This document shows positions 16,817 through 26,082 of a DNA stretch of 64,000 nucleotides, in pieces. The stretch is from Qipengyuania gaetbuli (GTDB lineage Bacteria > Pseudomonadota > Alphaproteobacteria > Sphingomonadales > Sphingomonadaceae), in the NCBI RefSeq assembly GCF_009827315.1, contig NZ_WTYF01000004.1:2229369-2293368 (forward strand). Direction: 5' to 3'. Position 1 is the first letter of the stretch; the number at the start of each line of letters is the position of its first letter. The translations under genes and the position numbers were made by a program. The notes below the pieces were generated by a model. The model searched no databases and was not told the DNA's origin. It saw only the letters and a program-made list of their open reading frames with translations.

Positions 16817-17974
16817 TCAGAGCGGTTTTTCGTAGATCACGTATTCGCGATTGATCTTGCTCTCGATCGCATCGGCGATGGCGATCATCCCCTTGTTGTC
16901 GTCGAGTATCCAGCCGATCTCGCCGCGGGTCGAGCCGTAAAGGCTGTTGGCGTTCTCGCGGATCTTGCTGATCAGCATGAAGGCCAGCTGGCTGGCGAGG
17001 CGCGAGCTCTGGAATTCCTTGAGCACGCCCATCAGCGGGACGCGCATGCCCAGTCCCTTGGGATTGCCCAGCGCGCGCAGCAGGTGGAACCAGCCGAAGG
17101 GGAAGAGCTTGCCGCCCGTCCGCGTGAGCACTTCGTTGATGTCGGGCAGCACGACCATGAAGGCGACGGGGCGCCCGTCGAGTTCTGCCAGCATGTTGAG
17201 TTCGGGCTTGATGACCGGCTTCAGCTTCTTGGCCGCATAGGCAATCTCGTCTTCTGTGAACGGCACGAAGCCCCAATTGTCCGACCAGGCATCGTTGAGG
17301 ATTGCGAGGACCTGCCGGATTTCTTCCGGCCAGCGCGACTTGTCGACCGGGCGGATGCGGATGCGCTCGTTGCGCTCGCCGGACTGGACGATGCGCTGGA
17401 TAAGCGGCGGGAAGGGCCTCGAGATGTCGAGATCGTAGGTCAGCAGGCTCTTGGCATGGCCATAGCCGGCCCCCTCGATCCACGGCTGGTAGTGCGCCGG
17501 ATCGTGGCCCATCATGATCATCGGCGAATGGTCGTGGCCCTTGACCAGCAGGCCGGGTTCTTCCCAGATCGACAGCGAGATCGGTCCGATGACGCGCGTC
17601 ATGCCCTTGTCGCGCAGCCATGCCTCCGCCCGTGCCAGCAGCGCATGGGCGACCGCCTCGTCCTCGGCATCGAAATAGCCGAACATGCCCGTGCCCGGGC
17701 CCATGCCCTGTTCCACGGGAAGTTCCAGCGCGAGGTGGTCGATGTGCGCCGCGATGCGCCCCACCGGCTTGCCGGCGCGGTAGGCGATGAACAGCTGCAC
17801 GCTGGCGTGGCCGAAGAAGGGGTTCTTGCCGGGATCGATCAGTTCCAGCTGTTCCGAGCGGATCTGCGGCACGGAATGCGGCACACTGGCCGCGAATTCC
17901 CGTCCAAGGTCGACGAAGGTTGCCCGCCCCGCCTTGCCATTCGCTTCCTCGATTACGATATTCTGGTCTGCCAC
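16817..17974 (-). CDS. GNAT-superfamily N-acetyltransferase-like protein
   Basis: 385 aa from GTG 17974 (AAGGGA upstream; a longer GTG frame to 18055 exists). The protein fits the large two-half family of acetyltransferase-like proteins, with MFGYFDAEDEAVAHALLARAEAWL, GMTRVIGPISLS and WIEGAGYGHAKSL resembling an acyl-CoA binding half. The second half contains VPFTEDEIAYAAKKLKPVI and EIGWILDDNKGMIAIADAI. No substrate can be named. It is divergent from the desaturase gene. Confidence 0.65.
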   Translation of the reverse strand: MADQNIVIEEANGKAGRATFVDLGREFAASVPHSVPQIRSEQLELIDPGKNPFFGHASVQLFIAYRAGKPVGRIAAHIDHLALELPVEQGMGPGTGMFGYFDAEDEAVAHALLARAEAWLRDKGMTRVIGPISLSIWEEPGLLVKGHDHSPMIMMGHDPAHYQPWIEGAGYGHAKSLLTYDLDISRPFPPLIQRIVQSGERNERIRIRPVDKSRWPEEIRQVLAILNDAWSDNWGFVPFTEDEIAYAAKKLKPVIKPELNMLAELDGRPVAFMVVLPDINEVLTRTGGKLFPFGWFHLLRALGNPKGLGMRVPLMGVLKEFQSSRLASQLAFMLISKIRENANSLYGSTRGEIGWILDDNKGMIAIADAIESKINREYVIYEKPL

Positions 17975-18120
17975 GCATCCGGTCCCTTGTTCAGCGGGGG
18001 TTAGCCCTGCGTATGGCACATGATCTTTGTCAAGGAATCGCGCGCGCCCGATCACTATGATCGAGAGGTGAGACTGTCATTTTTCGCGCCATTCGACTAA
18101 GGGCACCCCCAGGAAAACCG

Positions 18121-19212
18121 ATGATGAACGCCGAACAGACCATTTCTGCCGATAGTGCCGCGCCCCTGCGCGATGGCCGCGGCTGGCATTCGCAAATCGC
18201 CGACGACAAGGCGATGCTGCGCGCCGCACGCGACCTGACCAAGGACATCGCCGATCACCGCGCCGCCATCTACTGGACCGACATGGTCGGCTCTGCCGTG
18301 GCGGGCTATGCCGCGCTGGCAGGGGCGATTTTGGTGGACAATACCGCTGTCGCTGTCGCGCTGGCAGTGGTCTCGGTTCTCGCGCTCTACCGCGCATTGC
18401 TCTTCATCCACGAGATTTCGCATTTCCGGAACGGCGCGCTGCCCGGCTTCCGTGCGGCGTGGAACCTCTTCGTCGGCATTCCCATGCTGACGCCGTCCTT
18501 CATGTACGAACAGGTGCACACGCTGCACCACAAGCGCACGCAGTACGGCACGATCGAGGATCCGGAATATTTGCCGCTCGCCCTCATGAAGCCGTGGAGC
18601 CTGCCGCTTTTCGTGATCATCGCGATCCTCGCCCCGGTCGCCCTGCTGATCCGCTTTACGGTTCTGGTGCCGCTTGGCGCGATTATCCCTGCGATCCGCC
18701 GCCTGACCTGGCAGCGGGCCAGTGCGCTCGCCATCAATCCGGATTTCCGCCGCCGCGCGCCCGAAGGTGATCTTGCGCCGCGCGTCCTGCTGCAGGAGGC
18801 AGGCGGTTTCGTCTGGTCGTGGCTGCTGATCGGCAGCGTTTTCGCATTCGGTTGGAAGCCGCTGCTGATTGCGCTGGGCGTGGCCTCGGCCGTCGCGCTG
18901 TTGAACCAATTGCGGACGCTTGTGGCGCACTTGTGGGAGAACGAAGGCGAGGCGATGACCGTTACCGCCCAGTTCCTCGACAGCGTCAACGTGCCGCCGC
19001 CCGGCTTCATCGCGGAGATCTGGGCGCCGGTGGGCTTGCGCTATCACGCGCTGCATCACCTGATGCCCTCGATGCCCTACCACTCGCTGCCCGAGGCGCA
19101 TCGCCGCCTTGCGCGCGAACTGGGCGAAAGCTCGACCTACCACGGTGCCAACCACTCCGGCATGGGCGTGCTCGTGGCCCGCATCGCCCGCAGCACGATG
19201 GGCCGCCGCTAG
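18121..19212 (+). CDS. Membrane fatty acid desaturase
   Basis: 363 aa. Three histidine clusters of the membrane desaturase/hydroxylase superfamily: HEISHFRNG (about residue 98), HTLHHKR (about 134) and HALHHLMPSMPYH (about 304). These bind a di-iron centre that oxidises fatty acyl or related chains. Hydrophobic segments lie at about 55-92 and 155-195, with another at about 235-265. Whether it acts on acyl chains or another lipid is open. It ends before a strong hairpin terminator. Confidence 0.85.
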   Translation: MMNAEQTISADSAAPLRDGRGWHSQIADDKAMLRAARDLTKDIADHRAAIYWTDMVGSAVAGYAALAGAILVDNTAVAVALAVVSVLALYRALLFIHEISHFRNGALPGFRAAWNLFVGIPMLTPSFMYEQVHTLHHKRTQYGTIEDPEYLPLALMKPWSLPLFVIIAILAPVALLIRFTVLVPLGAIIPAIRRLTWQRASALAINPDFRRRAPEGDLAPRVLLQEAGGFVWSWLLIGSVFAFGWKPLLIALGVASAVALLNQLRTLVAHLWENEGEAMTVTAQFLDSVNVPPPGFIAEIWAPVGLRYHALHHLMPSMPYHSLPEAHRRLARELGESSTYHGANHSGMGVLVARIARSTMGRR

Positions 19213-19235
19213 GCGCTTTCCTTCACGAGACAAAA

Positions 19236-19277
19236 TAAAAGGGCCGCCCCACTCGGTGGATGGGGGCGGCCCTTCGC
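19236..19277. terminator. Terminator between desaturase and lipoprotein genes
   Basis: GGGCCGCCCC (19241-19250) pairs with GGGGCGGCCC (19263-19272). The T-rich side is best for leftward transcripts (A-rich 19231-19240), but the hairpin lies between convergent genes and may serve both. Confidence 0.8.
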
Positions 19278-19308
19278 TATCACGGGTCTGCGACCCTTTG
19301 TGAAATGC

Positions 19309-19563
19309 TTAGTTGGCGTCGATTTCGGCCTTCACGCCGTCTTCGCTGACAGTAGCGTCGACATCGGCGCCGTCGATGGTCAGGCTCGAGCCTTCTTCAC
19401 CTTCAGCCGGCTCGGCCACGACGGTTTCGGTCGCGGTCGGCTGAATGACCGTGGTGTCGGTGCCTTCGGTAGCGGCAGTGTCTTCGGCTTCCGGCGCATT
19501 GGCTTCGGCGCACGCGCCGAGGGCGAGGGCGGCGGCGAGGGCGGGGATTGCGAACTTCTTCAT
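19309..19563 (-). CDS. Small acidic lipoprotein, unknown function
   Basis: 84 aa from ATG 19563. It has a lipoprotein signal peptide (MKKFAIPALAAALALGAC, lipobox LGAC). The mature part is very acidic and Thr/Glu/Ala-rich, ending in repeated acidic short strands. No recognised domain. It is probably an anchored periplasmic or outer membrane protein. The next gene upstream is a GNAT acetyltransferase 61 bases away. Confidence 0.75.
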   Translation of the reverse strand: MKKFAIPALAAALALGACAEANAPEAEDTAATEGTDTTVIQPTATETVVAEPAEGEEGSSLTIDGADVDATVSEDGVKAEIDAN

Positions 19564-19624
19564 GTCACATCTCCTTTGTGGCGACATTCGGGCATCAATG
19601 CGCCGGAAATGTGGCGGTTCCCGC

Positions 19625-20143
19625 CTATCCGAGAAACCGTATCATCGCGCAGCGACGCTCGCGCGGGAGGCCGTGCGCGACTTCCTGTTCAATATCCGCC
19701 TTGAGCCTGGGGTGCGCATCGAGGTTGCTGACCGTCTCGAACCCGTGGCGGGCGTAGAAGGGGGCATTCCACGGCACGTCCAAAAAGGTGGTAAGCGTCA
19801 GCGACGCGAAACCGCTGTTGTGCGCGTCGATACCTAGCGCTCGTAGCAGGACCGAGCCGACGCCCCGACGCTGCATGTCTGGATGGACCGAGAATTCGCG
19901 GATATGCAGCTCGCGGCGGAACGGTTCGGTCGAGATAAAGCCGACCAGGCGGCCTTCGGCCTCAGCGACCAAGGAGTGCCCCTTGCGGATCAGCGAAGCC
20001 TGTTTCTCTGCGGGGATAGCGTGCATGCCAGCGACGCCGGCCAATCCTTCGAAATTCAGGAACAGCCTGCCGGCCGCCAGTTCGATTTCGGGTAGATGTG
20101 CCGCATCCTCGACCCGCGCGAGCCTGATCGAGAAGTCGCTCAT
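19625..20143 (-). CDS. GNAT N-acetyltransferase
   Basis: 172 aa single-domain acetyltransferase. The acetyl-CoA pyrophosphate-binding motif is HPDMQRRGVGSVLLRAL (Q/R-x-x-G-x-G/A), followed by SLTLTTFLDVPWNAPFYARHGFE, the usual substrate-side motif. ATG 20143 overlaps the lptG stop by four bases (ATGA), so it is translated with lptF-lptG. The acceptor substrate is unknown. Confidence 0.9.
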   Translation of the reverse strand: MSDFSIRLARVEDAAHLPEIELAAGRLFLNFEGLAGVAGMHAIPAEKQASLIRKGHSLVAEAEGRLVGFISTEPFRRELHIREFSVHPDMQRRGVGSVLLRALGIDAHNSGFASLTLTTFLDVPWNAPFYARHGFETVSNLDAHPRLKADIEQEVAHGLPRERRCAMIRFLG

Positions 20144-21237
20144 TCCTCTGTGCGGATCAGCACGGTCTCGCCGATCAGCAGGAACAGGAAGAACGGTGCC
20201 CAGGCGGCAAGGAAAGGCGGGTAGCCGCCAAAGCTTCCCATCGCCAGAGCGGCATTGTCGACCACGAAATAGGCAAAGCCCAGCGCCATGCCGATGATCG
20301 CGCGCAGGAACAGCTGGCCCGATCGCGCAAGGCCGAACGCGGCCACCGCGCCCAGCAGCGGCATCAGGAAGGAGGACAGCGGGCCGGAAAGTTTGTGCCA
20401 CCACTTGGCGCGCAGTTCCCCGGTGCGGCGACCGGCTTCCTCGTAGGCGTCGATCGAGGCGCCCAGTTCCCAGAAAGGGACCGCGTCGGGATCGATCCGC
20501 GCGAGGTCGATCTGGTCGGGGGTAAGGCCTTCGCCGACGAGCAATTCGTCTTCCTTGCGCGAGGTCGCGGTCGCCACTTCGAAGCGTTCCACGTCCTCCA
20601 GCTTCCAGCCGGGGGCGGCATAGGTCGCGCGGTCCGCGACGACCTGTTCCATGATCGCGCCTTCGGGGCTGCGGCGGTACCAGGTGACCTTGCGCATGGC
20701 GATTGCGTTGCCTGATCCTGCCAGCTGCGCTGCGGTGAGGACGTTCTCGCCGTCGGTCAGGTAGACGTTGGCGCGGACGTTCGATTCCTCGGGGATCGGG
20801 CCGTATTCCGCCGCCTCCCATGCCTTGAGCGTGGCCGTTGCGCGGGTCACGACGCGCTCGTTGAAGACGAAGCTGGCTCCGCCCACGATCGCTGCGGTCA
20901 GCAGCAGCGGGGCCAGCACCTGGTGGGCCGACAGGCCCGCGGCCTTCATCGCGATGACCTCGCTGTTCTGGTTGAGCGTGACGAGGCTGATCAGCGTCGC
21001 CAGCAGAACCGAATAAGGCAGGAAGCGCTGGATCAGTTGCGGTATCCTGAGCCCGGCATAGGTGAGAAGTTCGCCTTGCCCGTTCCCCTCCACCGCAAGG
21101 ATCTTGCCGCTGTTCGACAACAGATCGAGCATCATGAGAACGAGCACGAGCATGATCAGCACTGCAAGGATGCGGACCACGAAGAGCTTGGCCAGATAGG
21201 TCGTCAGCGTGCGCGAGGGAAAGAATGCGAGCTGCAT
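20140..21237 (-). CDS. lptG: LPS export ABC permease LptG
   Basis: 365 aa. LptG pairs with LptF in the inner membrane and, with LptB, drives LPS toward the outer membrane. Hydrophobic helices near the start (VVRILAVLIMLVLVLMMLDLL) and two near residues 65-125, a periplasmic beta-jellyroll region in the middle, and three C-terminal helices at about 285-360. PQLIQRFLPYSVLLATLISL is the family segment. The gene follows lptF after a 4-base gap and overlaps the downstream GNAT gene. Confidence 0.93.
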   Translation of the reverse strand: MQLAFFPSRTLTTYLAKLFVVRILAVLIMLVLVLMMLDLLSNSGKILAVEGNGQGELLTYAGLRIPQLIQRFLPYSVLLATLISLVTLNQNSEVIAMKAAGLSAHQVLAPLLLTAAIVGGASFVFNERVVTRATATLKAWEAAEYGPIPEESNVRANVYLTDGENVLTAAQLAGSGNAIAMRKVTWYRRSPEGAIMEQVVADRATYAAPGWKLEDVERFEVATATSRKEDELLVGEGLTPDQIDLARIDPDAVPFWELGASIDAYEEAGRRTGELRAKWWHKLSGPLSSFLMPLLGAVAAFGLARSGQLFLRAIIGMALGFAYFVVDNAALAMGSFGGYPPFLAAWAPFFLFLLIGETVLIRTEE

Positions 21238-21241
21238 TGTC

Positions 21242-22471
21242 TCAGCCCTCCGCCGTCATGGGGTCGTCGATCAGCGGCCTCCGCCGCCTGCGGAACAGCT
21301 TGCCGATGCGCTTGGATATCTTGGCGAACCAGTTTTCCAGCGCGCCAATGGCCTGTCCGCCCGGGACATGCGCCACGCGCCAGTACATCCACAATATCAG
21401 TGCGGCGAAGACGACGAATGGCCCCCACAGCGCCAGGATCGGATCGGCAAGTCCCAGCGCGGCGACGTCCTCCCCGTACTGGTTTATCTTGTGATAGGCG
21501 ACGACCATGATGATCGACAGGAAGACGCCCAGCGCGCTCGTGGATCGCTTGGGCGGAATGCCCAGCGACACCGCCAGCAAGGGCATCAAGGCCATCATGA
21601 CCACCTCGACCAGGCGGAAATTGAAGCTTGCCTGGCTGGCATCGCGCTTGGTCTCCGTCTGGTTGTCGGCCCAGCCGATACGGAGCAGCTCGGGCAGGAT
21701 ATATTCGCGCTCGTCCTCGCCGCGGTCGCGGAATTCCTCGATTGCAGGGAGGTCGATGGGCAGGTCGTGGCGGGTGAAGGTGAGCACGCGCGGCGTCTGG
21801 CTGCCGGTGTCCTGCACGATCGTGCCGTTGGTCAGGCGCAGAATGATCGTGTCCGGATCGTCGGTGGTCGCCAGGAAAGCGCCTTCCTGTGCGGAGATCG
21901 AAAGAACCTGCCCCTTGGTGTTGGCAACGCGGGCGAAGATGCCCATCAGCTTGCGTCCGTCGTCCTCGCTCTGCTCGATCCGCAGGGCCATGCGGTCGGC
22001 AAGGGTGGTGAACTCGCCCACCTTGATCGATGCGCCCAGCGCGCCCGAACGCAGCTCGTATTCGAGCCGTTCGTAAGTGAAGCGGCTGACCGGCTGCACG
22101 AAGAACACCAGCGCCACGTTCACCGCCATCAGGAATGCGGTGATGAGAAAGGGGATGCGCAGCAGACGGCCGTAGCTGAGGCCGACGGCGCGGAAGACGT
22201 CGAGCTCGCTCGTCGTCGCCAGCTTGCGGAATGCCAGCAGGATGCCGAGCAGCAGGCCTAGCGGGATCGCGAGGCTGGCGTATTCGGGCACCAGCGTCGC
22301 CAGCATCTTGAACACCACACCGATCGGGCCGCCTTCCACCGCAACGAAGTCGAGCAGGCGGAGCATCTTGTCGAGCGTGAGCAGCGAGGCGGCGAGCGCG
22401 AACACGCCCAGCATCGGCACGACTACCAGCCGGAAGATGTAGCGGTCGATGGCGGGGATGAATTTGAACAC
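21242..22471 (-). CDS. lptF: LPS export ABC permease LptF
   Basis: 409 aa. Same architecture as LptG: N-terminal helices (VVVPMLGVFALAASLLTL), the EYASLAIPLGLLLGILLAFRKLATTSELDVFRA coupling region, a periplasmic domain at about 150-280, then C-terminal helices. A C-terminal tail rich in Arg/Lys (SKRIGKLFRRRRRP) is typical of cytoplasmic ends. It lies directly upstream of lptG in one transcript. Confidence 0.93.
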   Translation of the reverse strand: MFKFIPAIDRYIFRLVVVPMLGVFALAASLLTLDKMLRLLDFVAVEGGPIGVVFKMLATLVPEYASLAIPLGLLLGILLAFRKLATTSELDVFRAVGLSYGRLLRIPFLITAFLMAVNVALVFFVQPVSRFTYERLEYELRSGALGASIKVGEFTTLADRMALRIEQSEDDGRKLMGIFARVANTKGQVLSISAQEGAFLATTDDPDTIILRLTNGTIVQDTGSQTPRVLTFTRHDLPIDLPAIEEFRDRGEDEREYILPELLRIGWADNQTETKRDASQASFNFRLVEVVMMALMPLLAVSLGIPPKRSTSALGVFLSIIMVVAYHKINQYGEDVAALGLADPILALWGPFVVFAALILWMYWRVAHVPGGQAIGALENWFAKISKRIGKLFRRRRRPLIDDPMTAEG

Positions 22472-22554
22472 GCGCGGTCCGTCTGCTTGGCGGGTCGGGC
22501 GGCTCTAGCGGGAAAAATCGCGCGCGTCATGCCCCCGTGCGCGGGAAGGGCGGA

Positions 22555-22917
22555 TCACGCCTTCTCGAGCGTGCACTGGAGCGGGTGCTGGTTCTCGCGG
22601 GCGAAATCCATCACCTGGTTCACCTTGGTTTCGGCGACCTCGTACGGGAAAATGCCGCATACGCCGACGCCCTTCTGGTGGACGTGCAGCATCACGCGGG
22701 TCGCCTCTTCCATGTCCATGCGGAAGAAACGCTTCAGCACGATCACGACGAATTCCATCGGCGTGTAGTCGTCGTTGAGTAGCAGCACCTTGTACTGGCT
22801 GGGTTTCTTCGGCTTGGCGCGGGTCTTGGTGGCGATGCCGACCTGACCGTCACCCTCGCGCGGGTCATCGCCGTCCTGTGCAGCGAAAATCGGGAAGGTG
22901 AGGATCGGTTTGGTCAT
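22555..22917 (-). CDS. clpS: ATP-dependent Clp protease adaptor ClpS
   Basis: 120 aa. ClpS delivers N-degron proteins to ClpAP. The N-degron pocket residues are in [17 protein letters not shown], and further conserved parts are [27 protein letters not shown] flexible N-terminal tail of about 35 residues is present. ATG 22917 gives the usual start. It complements aat at about 5.4 kb, which generates such degrons. It sits 84 bases upstream of lptF. Confidence 0.95.
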   Translation of the reverse strand: MTKPILTFPIFAAQDGDDPREGDGQVGIATKTRAKPKKPSQYKVLLLNDDYTPMEFVVIVLKRFFRMDMEEATRVMLHVHQKGVGVCGIFPYEVAETKVNQVMDFARENQHPLQCTLEKA

Positions 22918-23021
22918 GGTCGAGCGGCAATATCGTATCGATTGGCGTATTCGCAAGGCGCGAGCATGCCTGTGCGTTCCCGCGGGTTAAGAAAACGTCG
23001 AAATGCGGCCTTCGGGCATCG

Positions 23022-23066
23022 CAAAAAAGGAAACGGGCCGGACGACAGTGATGTCGTCCGGCCCGT
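23022..23066 (-). terminator. Terminator after the phasin gene
   Basis: Long inverted repeat ACGGGCCGGACGACA / TGTCGTCCGGCCCGT with 4-base loop, followed on the minus strand by a T-rich stretch (complement of 23023-23032). Confidence 0.88.
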
Positions 23067-23129
23067 CCTGTCCAACCACCGGGCGAGGGAGAGAGGAGAG
23101 AGAGCCCGGCGGGTTGAAGTCCGTGTGCC

Positions 23130-23945
23130 TTAGGCGGCCTTGCGAACCTTCTCGGCTGCGAGGCTGAAGCGGCTCGAGAGCGGAGCGAAAGCTTCGTTGG
23201 CCAGCTTGACCATGGCTTCCGTGTTCTTCGAGGTGGTCGAAACCATGGCATCGAAGTTGCGGCGAGCGATTTCACCCTGGAGCTGGAACAGCTCGGTCGG
23301 CGACTTCACGGCGGCGAACTTCTTGACGTCGGCCTGGACGGTCTCGGCAGCCGACTTGGCTTCCTCGACGTAGGTGCGGCCCATGTCCTGCATGCCCGAA
23401 GCAAGGATCTTGCCCGAGGCAACGAGAGCTTCGAGGTTGCCCTTCTGGAATTCGACTACGTCCTGGGTCATTTCTGCACCCTTGTCGTAGGCAGCCTTAG
23501 CGCGGGTCTGCACGTCGGCAGCCAGTTCCTTCGCCTTGGCGGTATAGTCGGTGGTCTTTGCGGTCTTGGCAGTAGCCATGATGGTATCCTTCAACTTGGA
23601 AATCGGGGTGGTCTTTGTGGTCGCGGGCTTCTTGGCAGCGGCCGTCTTCTTCGGTGCAGCCTTCTTGGCGGCAACCTTCTTCACAGCGGCCTTCTTTGCC
23701 GGAGCCTTCTTGGCAGCGACCTTCTTGGCCTTGGCCGGAGCAGCCTTCTTCTTGGCAACCGGAGCCTTCTTCGCCGGAGCGGCAACCGCCTTGGCGACCG
23801 CTTCGGTCTTCACCGGTGCAGACTTGTCGGCCTCGACCGCCTTTTCGACGGCCTTGGTGTTCACTGCTTCCGCAGTCTTCTTCTCCGCAGCTTCGGCAAA
23901 CGCCTTCTCGGCAGCGGCATCGATCTTGCTCTGGCTGTCAGCCAT
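23130..23945 (-). CDS. phaP: Phasin family protein with Lys/Ala-rich N-terminal region
   Basis: 271 aa. The C-terminal half (about 130-265) is a helical phasin domain with TRAKAAYDKGAEMTQDVVEF, GMQDMGRTYVEEA and FQLQGEIARRNFDAMV. Phasins coat PHA granules. The N-terminal ~115 residues are repeats of Lys-Lys-Ala/Pro patterns resembling histone H1-like tails, which may bind DNA or RNA and so link granules to the nucleoid (inference). It is preceded by two operator-like palindromes and by phaC upstream on the same strand. Confidence 0.85.
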   Translation of the reverse strand: MADSQSKIDAAAEKAFAEAAEKKTAEAVNTKAVEKAVEADKSAPVKTEAVAKAVAAPAKKAPVAKKKAAPAKAKKVAAKKAPAKKAAVKKVAAKKAAPKKTAAAKKPATTKTTPISKLKDTIMATAKTAKTTDYTAKAKELAADVQTRAKAAYDKGAEMTQDVVEFQKGNLEALVASGKILASGMQDMGRTYVEEAKSAAETVQADVKKFAAVKSPTELFQLQGEIARRNFDAMVSTTSKNTEAMVKLANEAFAPLSSRFSLAAEKVRKAA

Positions 23946-23960
23946 GGGAAACCTCGCTTT

Positions 23961-23975
23961 GTTGCACTGCACAAA
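23961..23975. promoter_or_regulatory. Operator-like palindrome 1 upstream of phasin
   Basis: TGTTGCACTGCACAA, a near copy of the perfect 15-base palindrome at 24009. It starts 16 bases upstream of the phasin start. TGC-rich sites like these are bound by PhaR in PHA gene regulation, so PhaR is the likely partner; no phaR gene is in the window. Confidence 0.6.
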
Positions 23976-24008
23976 ATAGGCATTGCAAGTGCGAAGTCAA
24001 GGATATTT

Positions 24009-24023
24009 TTGTGCACTGCACAA
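24009..24023. promoter_or_regulatory. Operator-like palindrome 2 upstream of phasin
   Basis: TTGTGCACTGCACAA is a perfect odd palindrome (TTGTGCA-C-TGCACAA). Its centre is 48 bases from that of palindrome 1. It is the likely binding site for a dimeric repressor such as PhaR. Confidence 0.65.
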
Positions 24024-24053
24024 TAATGCGGTTAGCGCCGCATTTATAAGTGC

Positions 24054-25931
24054 TTAGCGCGTGGCGACGTAGCGTCCCGGGGCGTCCTCGATCACCTTGT
24101 CGCCCTTGCTACCGGGCTTTCGCTTGCCGGTTGCGGGCACGGTTTCGCTGTCCTGTTCGCGCAGCCAGTCGATCCAGTCCGGCCACCAGCTGCCCGGATG
24201 CTCCACCGCGCCCTCGCGGAATTCGGCCAGGCTGCGGGGCGAGCCGTCATTAGTCCAGTACTGGTATTTCCCCGCCTCGGGCGGATTGACCACGCCTGCA
24301 ATATGCCCTGAGCCTGCGAGCACGAATTTTATCGGCCCCTTGAAGTGTTCGGTGATGCGCCAGACGCTTTCGGCCGGCGCGATATGGTCTTCCTTGCCTG
24401 CCTGGACATAGGTCGGCGTGGCAACCCGGCCGAGGTCGACCGGCGTGTTGTCGACGGTGAGCGCATCGCCTTCGACAAGGCGGTTGTCGCGGTAAAGGTC
24501 GCGCAAATACTGCTGGTGCCACTTGGCCGGCAGATTGGTCACGTCGCCGTTCCAGTGCAGCAGGTCGAAGGCCGGATAGTCCTCGCCCAGCAGGTAATTG
24601 TTGACGACGTAGTTCCAGATCAGGTCCGTGCCGCGCAACAGGTTGAAGGTCGCTGCCATGTAGCGCCCGTCGAGATAGCCGTCGGGCGAGAGCGCCTTGA
24701 TCGCACCAAGCTGCTGGTCGTCGATGAAGTTGAGCAGTTCGCCTGCCTTCTCGAAATCGACCTGCGCGGTGAAGAAGGTCGCGCTCTTCACCTTGTCCTG
24801 CTGTTCACGGCGGTGGAGGATGGCGAGGGTCGCGGCCAGCGTCGTGCCGGCGACGCAATATCCGATCGCGTGGACGCTGCGCACATCGAGCCGATCGCGC
24901 ACGTGGTCGATGGCGTCCATCTGGGCGCGAACGTAATCGTCCCAGACCACGTCTTTCATGCTGGCGTCGGCAGATTTCCAGCTGACCATGAACACCGTCA
25001 AACCCTCTTCGACGGCCCATTTCACGAAGCTCTTCTTCGCGTTGAGGTCGAGGATGTAGAACCGGTTGATCCACGGCGGGAAGATGATCAGCGGCGTCTT
25101 CATGACCTTGTCGGTCACAGGCGCGTACTGGATCAGCTGGCAGAGCGGCGTTTCGTGAACCACCTTGCCCGGCGTGGTCGCGATGTTCTCGCCGAGCCGG
25201 AAAGCGCTCGCATCGGTGTGCGACAGCTGGCCGCGGCGCATGTCGGCGAGCAGGTGCTCCATGCCTTTCACGAGGTTGTCGCCCCGGGTTTCCAGCGTGC
25301 GTTCCATGACCACGGGGTTGGTAAGCGGGAAGTTCGCGGGACTGGCCGCCTCGGTGATCGCGCGCGTTGTGAAGCGAAGCTGTTCGCGCTGCTGCGGATT
25401 GAGCCCTTCGGCCTTGTCGACCATCTCGGCCACCCGTTCGGCGAGGAACAGGTAGGTCTGGTGGATCAGCGCAAAGGCCGGATGGGCGCGCCATTTCTCG
25501 TCGGCGAAACGGCGGTCCTTGCGCGGCAGCTGGACATCACCGCCCGCGTGTTCGGCAGCCTTCGGGCCGAGGCCGTATTGCCCCAGCACGTCTTCCCAAA
25601 GCTTCATGCCCTCTTCCATGAGAGCCTTCTGCTGGTCGGCCTGGGCCAGCGGCATCTGGCGGTACCAGTCGGTCGCCAGCGCCATCCAGCGCGCCGGGTC
25701 GAAATAGGGCACCAGCGCCTGCGGGCTGGCAAGCTGTTCGGCTTGGTACTGTGCCCACATGCCCTGCAGCTTGGCGGCGACTTCGCCCCAGTGGCGCGCA
25801 TCCTCGGGCGTCAACATGCCTTGCGCGGCCGCCCCTGCATCCATCGTCCCCATCATCGGCGCGAAGAGTGCGCGCGCGAGCTTGGCAGGGGCTTCGTACA
25901 TGTTGGTGAAGGGGTCGGGCGTCTCGGTCAT
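24054..25931 (-). CDS. phaC: Class I poly(3-hydroxyalkanoate) synthase
   Basis: 625 aa. PhaC polymerises 3-hydroxyacyl-CoA into storage polyester. Lipase-like box GYCVAG with catalytic Cys359, Asp515 in AGKEDHIAP and His543 in GSGHIAGV form the triad. Other signatures: PLIIFPPWINRFYILDL and WNGDVTNLPAKWHQQYLRDLY. Length is normal for class I, and no phaE is needed. ATG 25931 was preferred over ATG 25970. The phasin gene follows on the same strand. Confidence 0.96.
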   Translation of the reverse strand: MTETPDPFTNMYEAPAKLARALFAPMMGTMDAGAAAQGMLTPEDARHWGEVAAKLQGMWAQYQAEQLASPQALVPYFDPARWMALATDWYRQMPLAQADQQKALMEEGMKLWEDVLGQYGLGPKAAEHAGGDVQLPRKDRRFADEKWRAHPAFALIHQTYLFLAERVAEMVDKAEGLNPQQREQLRFTTRAITEAASPANFPLTNPVVMERTLETRGDNLVKGMEHLLADMRRGQLSHTDASAFRLGENIATTPGKVVHETPLCQLIQYAPVTDKVMKTPLIIFPPWINRFYILDLNAKKSFVKWAVEEGLTVFMVSWKSADASMKDVVWDDYVRAQMDAIDHVRDRLDVRSVHAIGYCVAGTTLAATLAILHRREQQDKVKSATFFTAQVDFEKAGELLNFIDDQQLGAIKALSPDGYLDGRYMAATFNLLRGTDLIWNYVVNNYLLGEDYPAFDLLHWNGDVTNLPAKWHQQYLRDLYRDNRLVEGDALTVDNTPVDLGRVATPTYVQAGKEDHIAPAESVWRITEHFKGPIKFVLAGSGHIAGVVNPPEAGKYQYWTNDGSPRSLAEFREGAVEHPGSWWPDWIDWLREQDSETVPATGKRKPGSKGDKVIEDAPGRYVATR

Positions 25932-26082
25932 GATCGGTCTTTCCGGGCGTTGTAGCGCCTCTTTAGCCACTTACACGATAATTCGCACAAGAGTGTTAGC
26001 GAGCCACTTTGCGCTTGCACGGTGAATAGGTAATCAATGTGACCGCGCAGCCGAATTCCCGTGCCCGCGCTTTGGAGCCGAA

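Noticed and set aside
24345..25955. 536-residue rightward frame opposite phaC
   Set aside because: Shadow of phaC in a GC-rich region.
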